Shown: piece after piece, positions 60,351 through 64,000 of the stretch
Numbering within the stretch: the stretch's first letter is position 1
How the letters are laid out: each line of letters opens with the position of its first letter
Source of the DNA: Papaver somniferum
Lineage: Eukaryota; Streptophyta; Magnoliopsida; Ranunculales; Papaveraceae
Assembly: GCF_003573695.1 (NCBI RefSeq)
Contig: NC_039358.1
Location: forward strand, 15,066,637-15,130,636
Length of the DNA stretch: 64,000 nt
Direction: 5' to 3'
Made by a program: the position numbers and the translations under genes
Notes under the pieces: generated by a model
Databases searched by the model: none
What the model saw: only the letters and a program-made list of their open reading frames with translations
What the model was told of the DNA's origin: nothing

Positions 60351-61420
60351 CAAAATTTATATCTCCTCTTCGTGGATTTATTTGTGAAACTTCTTGATCT
60401 TCTTCTTCACTTATTATAGAACACACATGATTGGATGGATACGAAGCTGATTACAAAGCACCAAAACGATCTTCAAATGAAAACCCTAAAAACACCGGTA
60501 GGAAAGAGAAGACAACTCAAAATATGGAAAGATATGCTGGATTGGATGGATATGTACAGTCATATCATTATGCTTGAAATATGACGGAGAACACAAGCAG
60601 AAGAGAGAGAGATCCGAATCTGAGCCGAAGAAAAGAAAAGAAAACAAAGTTTTTCTCCTCTTATGTCGTTGCAGGGTAATTTCAAAAAAGAGAAAAAAAA
60701 TACTTTTGAAACTCGCACATGTGTTGGACCAGCGAGTAAAAAGTTTGGTCCAAAATCATGTTTCTAGACTAGCGAGTAAATTAGTTTGAGGGTGCACTTG
60801 ACGGTAATCGCGTTTCCTAGATAGGACTATACAGTAATTCATAGTATTTTATTTTGTTATTTTAAAAGCCCTTTGGTTTATTGGGGTGGGGGATTTAGAG
60901 TCCCCTTTTTGTAATTACTTATAATTACGTTTTTTGCTTAATATAATATTGGACTTAGCAAAAAGAAAAAAAGCAACACTAACGGTAGTTGAGCGCATTA
61001 GATGTGTTTCTTTAGAGCAGAAGCGGGAGACTTTAAGTTGTAATCGGGTTAGTGAAATGAAAAACATTCAAAATTATACCGGGTCAGATCATCCTTCAAT
61101 TAGCGAAAATAACGGCCCTTTCGGCACAACTAATAACGTTACCTTTTCTTGGAACGATTTTTTGGGCGTCATTCCATATTTGGAGGGGACCGTGATTTTA
61201 GTTTTAGTAGGACATTTGGAGGTAAATTGAACAGGTTTGTTGTACGGTATTTGGGTACCCTAGCTGAACAAAAAAATGGGTCATTTTCTATATTACTGAA
61301 TTACCGGTATATTAAAACTGAAAAACTTACCAGATAGCAAATGATGATTGGAGTGTAATATTAACAACAAAAAATGTACCTAACAACACATGGTGATTTA
61401 AATGTAATATTATTAAATAT
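60351..61420. other. Unassigned region
   Basis: Small plus-strand ORFs at 60574-60789 and 60934-61230 have no recognisable domain. AT-rich; possibly the flank of the hAT relic to the right. Confidence 0.3.
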
Positions 61421-62170
61421 TTATCATCTTGTTAAAGAAGATACAATGCTAATTATGGACGTAAAGATCGTTCTCTTCGCATTTACCGCCGCGAACTCAT
61501 TTATAATATTGCCATAGTCAATACTATGTAGCATATCTTCTTCGATAGATAGCATCGCTAATCCATTTGAGACATCGTTGATCGAAGGTACGTAGGACTT
61601 GATCAAATTTTAACTTCGAAAAACTTCTCTCTATAGATGTAACTGCACCAGGGATTGTCAATAAAATTACGTATGAAATAGACGCATTTGAAAAACAGCC
61701 GCCCATATCCTTTAAAAAATTCAACACTTTGGTAGCCTTTTCAGTTTCCTTAGGCAAAAAACTTTGTAAAACCTTCAACTCCGTGTATAACTCATCCCCA
61801 TTAATATCTAATTCCATTTCATAGCTTAGGTAACTTTAATATAAAAATCTTTAAATTATCATCATCAACAGAACTTAATTTTTTTAAATGAAACAAAAAC
61901 CCAAAAATTTTCTCGTATGCTTGAAATTGTTTAAACCTACATTTGAGAGAAAAAAATATATTAGTCATTATAAAAATGAAATATTCAGGAAATATGCAAT
62001 TCAGAAAGCTTCCATACCTTGCAGTGGTGGTTGTACTTCTTCCATCTCAATTTCATCAGGGTGTTTCTTTCCTTTTCGTACTCGTACCTTATAAAAACGG
62101 GCTCTACATTTATAGATATTGCTAAGTGTTTGAGCTTCTTCCGGTGCCTCCTCAAATCCATTCTTCCATT
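61421..62170 (-). pseudogene. hAT-family transposase C-terminus (decayed)
   Basis: On the minus strand 61817-61524 codes a piece ending in the hAT dimerisation domain signature (LLTIPGAVTSIERSFSKLKF), and 61606-61424 continues in another frame with GLAMLSIEEDMLHSIDY and EFAAVNAKR, so a frameshift lies near 61560. Further upstream (about 62030-62170) a frame rich in Arg/Lys (KVRVRKGKKHPDEIEME) fits the basic linker before the C-terminal part of TTF-type zinc finger hAT proteins. The N-terminal zinc finger and catalytic core are not seen. Not functional. Confidence 0.75.
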
Positions 62171-62965
62171 CTTTCTGTAATTCTTAATAAAAGAAACAAG
62201 ATCTTTGGAAACAACTATAGTATCGGTGGCTTTCTATTATTCACATCTAACCATGAGCACTGCAGAAATATTAAATTAACAAAAATAAGTAGAATTTTTT
62301 GGGCAAGAATTTGATATGACTATCTTCGTTCGACAGATTCTTGTTCGAATCAAATGATATTCCCGTCAAGTAATTTGTTCAAGATTCATCTTTTTTGTGG
62401 GGCGGCTATCTTTGTTGTTCACTCCAAATAAATCAGGCTAAATTGGGGCCTATGCCACTTAACTGGGGCCTATAATTACATGATAAAATAGAGTTATTAA
62501 TAAATCTTTTATAGAAACCCCTTCCACCATTTATGTTGACGCCTAATATGTCCTTGTTAATTTAGTGTTAATTCGAATAATTTAATCATGTTTAATCAAG
62601 TTAATCCTGAAATTAACTTTCCTTAATGCATACTCAACACTTGTAAATTTTTTTTTTTTTTTTCAAAAGACTCTACCCAGAATCGGCTGATGTTAGTGCT
62701 TTTAAATACCGATTTTGGGTTGAATTATACCCAATAACGATGTAAACGCAGAATCGGAGTTTAATTAATACACACATAAACCGATTTTGGGAATCAGTGT
62801 TTACATAAGTCCTTATAATTCGATTATGCCTTACTTTCAGAAACAAAATATTGATTACATAGTTTAGGAAGTTAGCGCACTACATATATAGGATTCAGTA
62901 CGGGAATTCTAGAATTTGATACATCATATGCTCGTCAATGAACCTCCGAGCACATCGGTACAACA
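62171..62965. other. Spacer with scattered CCGATTTTGG/AATCGG words
   Basis: No gene. Between 62680 and 62790 the words AGAATCGG, ACCGATTTTGGG and AACCGATTTTGGG recur, related to the array at 63466-63880. Confidence 0.4.
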
Positions 62966-63367
62966 TCATATACTCTTTGTGGTGAATGAACTTAGTTTCC
63001 CCATTACGGATTCTCCATAGCCCATTGAAACGTTCCATCTGAAATTCAATGAATTCTTAAATGTTAGTATGTGAACTTTTGACATTATAAAAATGATCGC
63101 ATTAATCACTTTTTCCCTAAGAGGAGCTCGTGGATGATATTCGTACACCATATTTCTAATTTTTACGTACTCTTGCATTGCACCTTTAATGTATTGGAAT
63201 CGAAATTCCAAGTCTCTCCATTTGCGGTTATTGGGGTTCCCGGCACGCCCGTAAAAGAACTCTTTAACTCTCTTCCAAAACATTGAATAGATTTCATTCG
63301 GACGTTCACGGAACGTATTACCAAACAATTTAACGAGACACAAATCTTCATATGGTTCCCATTCCAT
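62966..63367 (-). CDS. SANT/Myb-like protein, possibly Harbinger-associated (133 aa)
   Basis: 133-aa ORF starting MEWEPYEDLCLVKLFGN, with FWKRVKEFFYG, RKWRDLEFRFQYIKGAMQEY and a Tyr-rich end to the domain. This pattern (Trp..Glu-Asp, FW.RV..FF, then L..R...I) resembles the SANT/trihelix-like DNA-binding proteins that accompany PIF/Harbinger transposases and plant genes often misnamed as glutathione S-transferase T3-like. The last ~40 residues look like read-through into an intron (a GT follows REKVINAIIF). No transposase partner is visible in the window. Probably a mobile-element gene or its fragment. Confidence 0.45.
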   Translation of the reverse strand: MEWEPYEDLCLVKLFGNTFRERPNEIYSMFWKRVKEFFYGRAGNPNNRKWRDLEFRFQYIKGAMQEYVKIRNMVYEYHPRAPLREKVINAIIFIMSKVHILTFKNSLNFRWNVSMGYGESVMGKLSSFTTKSI

Positions 63368-63465
63368 TCTCTAGGATAAGTGTGTGATGTGGGAGTGGCT
63401 CAAAGAAGTTGTCCTCATATAGATGAAGTCTCAACGACTATTTTCTTTTTTGAATTCAAATCACA

Positions 63466-63880
63466 CAATCGGATTTTAGAGATGACCACATAGACCGATT
63501 GTATCCTTACAAAATCATAAAATTATGTATCTCATCAATCGGGCTTTTGTAATGCACATGTAATCTGATTCTTGGCAAAAAAAGTTACAGAACTTTTTTT
63601 CACAACAATCGGATTACATATATGCACATGTAATCCGATTCTTGGAGAAAAAAATTATAGTACTTTTCTTCATAACAATCGGATTACATATATGTACATG
63701 TAAACCGATTCTAAGCAACAAAAGTTACAAGAATTTTCTTCATGACAATTAGATTTCATAAAGGTACAGGTAAACCGATTCTGAAACTGAACCTCTGGGG
63801 AACTGTCAGAATCGGTTTACATATAGGTACATGTAAACCGATTCTGACTGAAAAAATGTCAAAATCCTTCATTTTTTGCA
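63466..63880. repeat. Tandem array of ~70-bp units with ATCGGATTACAT...ATGTAATCCGAT palindromes
   Basis: About six units of roughly 64-70 bp starting near 63466, 63536, 63606, 63676, 63746 and 63810. Each unit has an inverted pair such as AATCGGATTACATATATG and CACATGTAATCCGATTCTT, then a spacer with AAAAAGTTACAGAACTTTT-like sequence. Later units change the arms to GGTTTACAT/ATGTAAACC on both sides. Confidence 0.8.
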
Positions 63881-64000
63881 CACACGTTGTAGTTGGTTAT
63901 TTTATCGCGTCTTGGACAAACAACAACAATTTTCAAAAGAAACCAGATTAGGTCATTCATAAACTAGGAATATAACCAAACATAATTTGACAATAAGTTT

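Overview
The window reads as nuclear DNA of a flowering plant. It has intron-rich genes with GT-AG introns, a PLS-class pentatricopeptide gene, a plant terpene synthase, a plant GABA transaminase, and a large load of nested LTR retrotransposons, MULE and hAT remnants and MITE-like elements. The protein style fits a basal eudicot, possibly a poppy relative; that is an impression from memory, not a search result. I saw no rRNA, tRNA gene or CRISPR array.

Layout. 1-7990 is nested retrotransposon debris: the 3' LTR of a family I call F1, a decayed Ty3/gypsy element on the minus strand, a second F1 LTR piece, and the 3' end of a second family, F2. 7991-10066 is unassigned sequence and a promoter region. 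10067-15377 is a nine-exon DHHC protein S-acyltransferase gene. 16769-21443 is a 19-exon mitochondrial GABA transaminase (517 aa). 21937-24229 (minus) is a terpene synthase lacking its first exon, and a MULE transposon with ~193-bp inverted ends (24458-27292) lies just upstream of it. 27540-28330 is an array of TGCATAAC/GTTATGCA palindromes.

28846-35850 is a complete two-LTR element with no pol and one long unknown ORF. It sits exactly at the stop codon of a MAM33/p32-type mitochondrial protein gene (35848-36936, minus). 37500-51840 is a Ty1/copia relic whose integrase is split by an F2 retrotransposon with very long LTRs (39985-51203), and F2 itself holds a solo LTR (45030-46984). A truncated F1 LTR follows to 53812. 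55152-57395 is an intact intronless PPR gene. The right end holds two MITE-like elements, two minisatellites with palindromic cores, a hAT pseudogene and a SANT/Myb-like ORF.

The four host genes show no shared pathway. The strongest observations are at the MAM33 locus. The retrotransposon's TSD (GTTGG) and LTR end replace the original TAG stop with TGA without changing the protein length. In addition, 52 bp of the MAM33 last exon reappear just inside the 5' LTR where the primer-binding site should be, next to a stretch of perfect LTR identity; this looks like gene conversion running from the 3' LTR into the 5' LTR.
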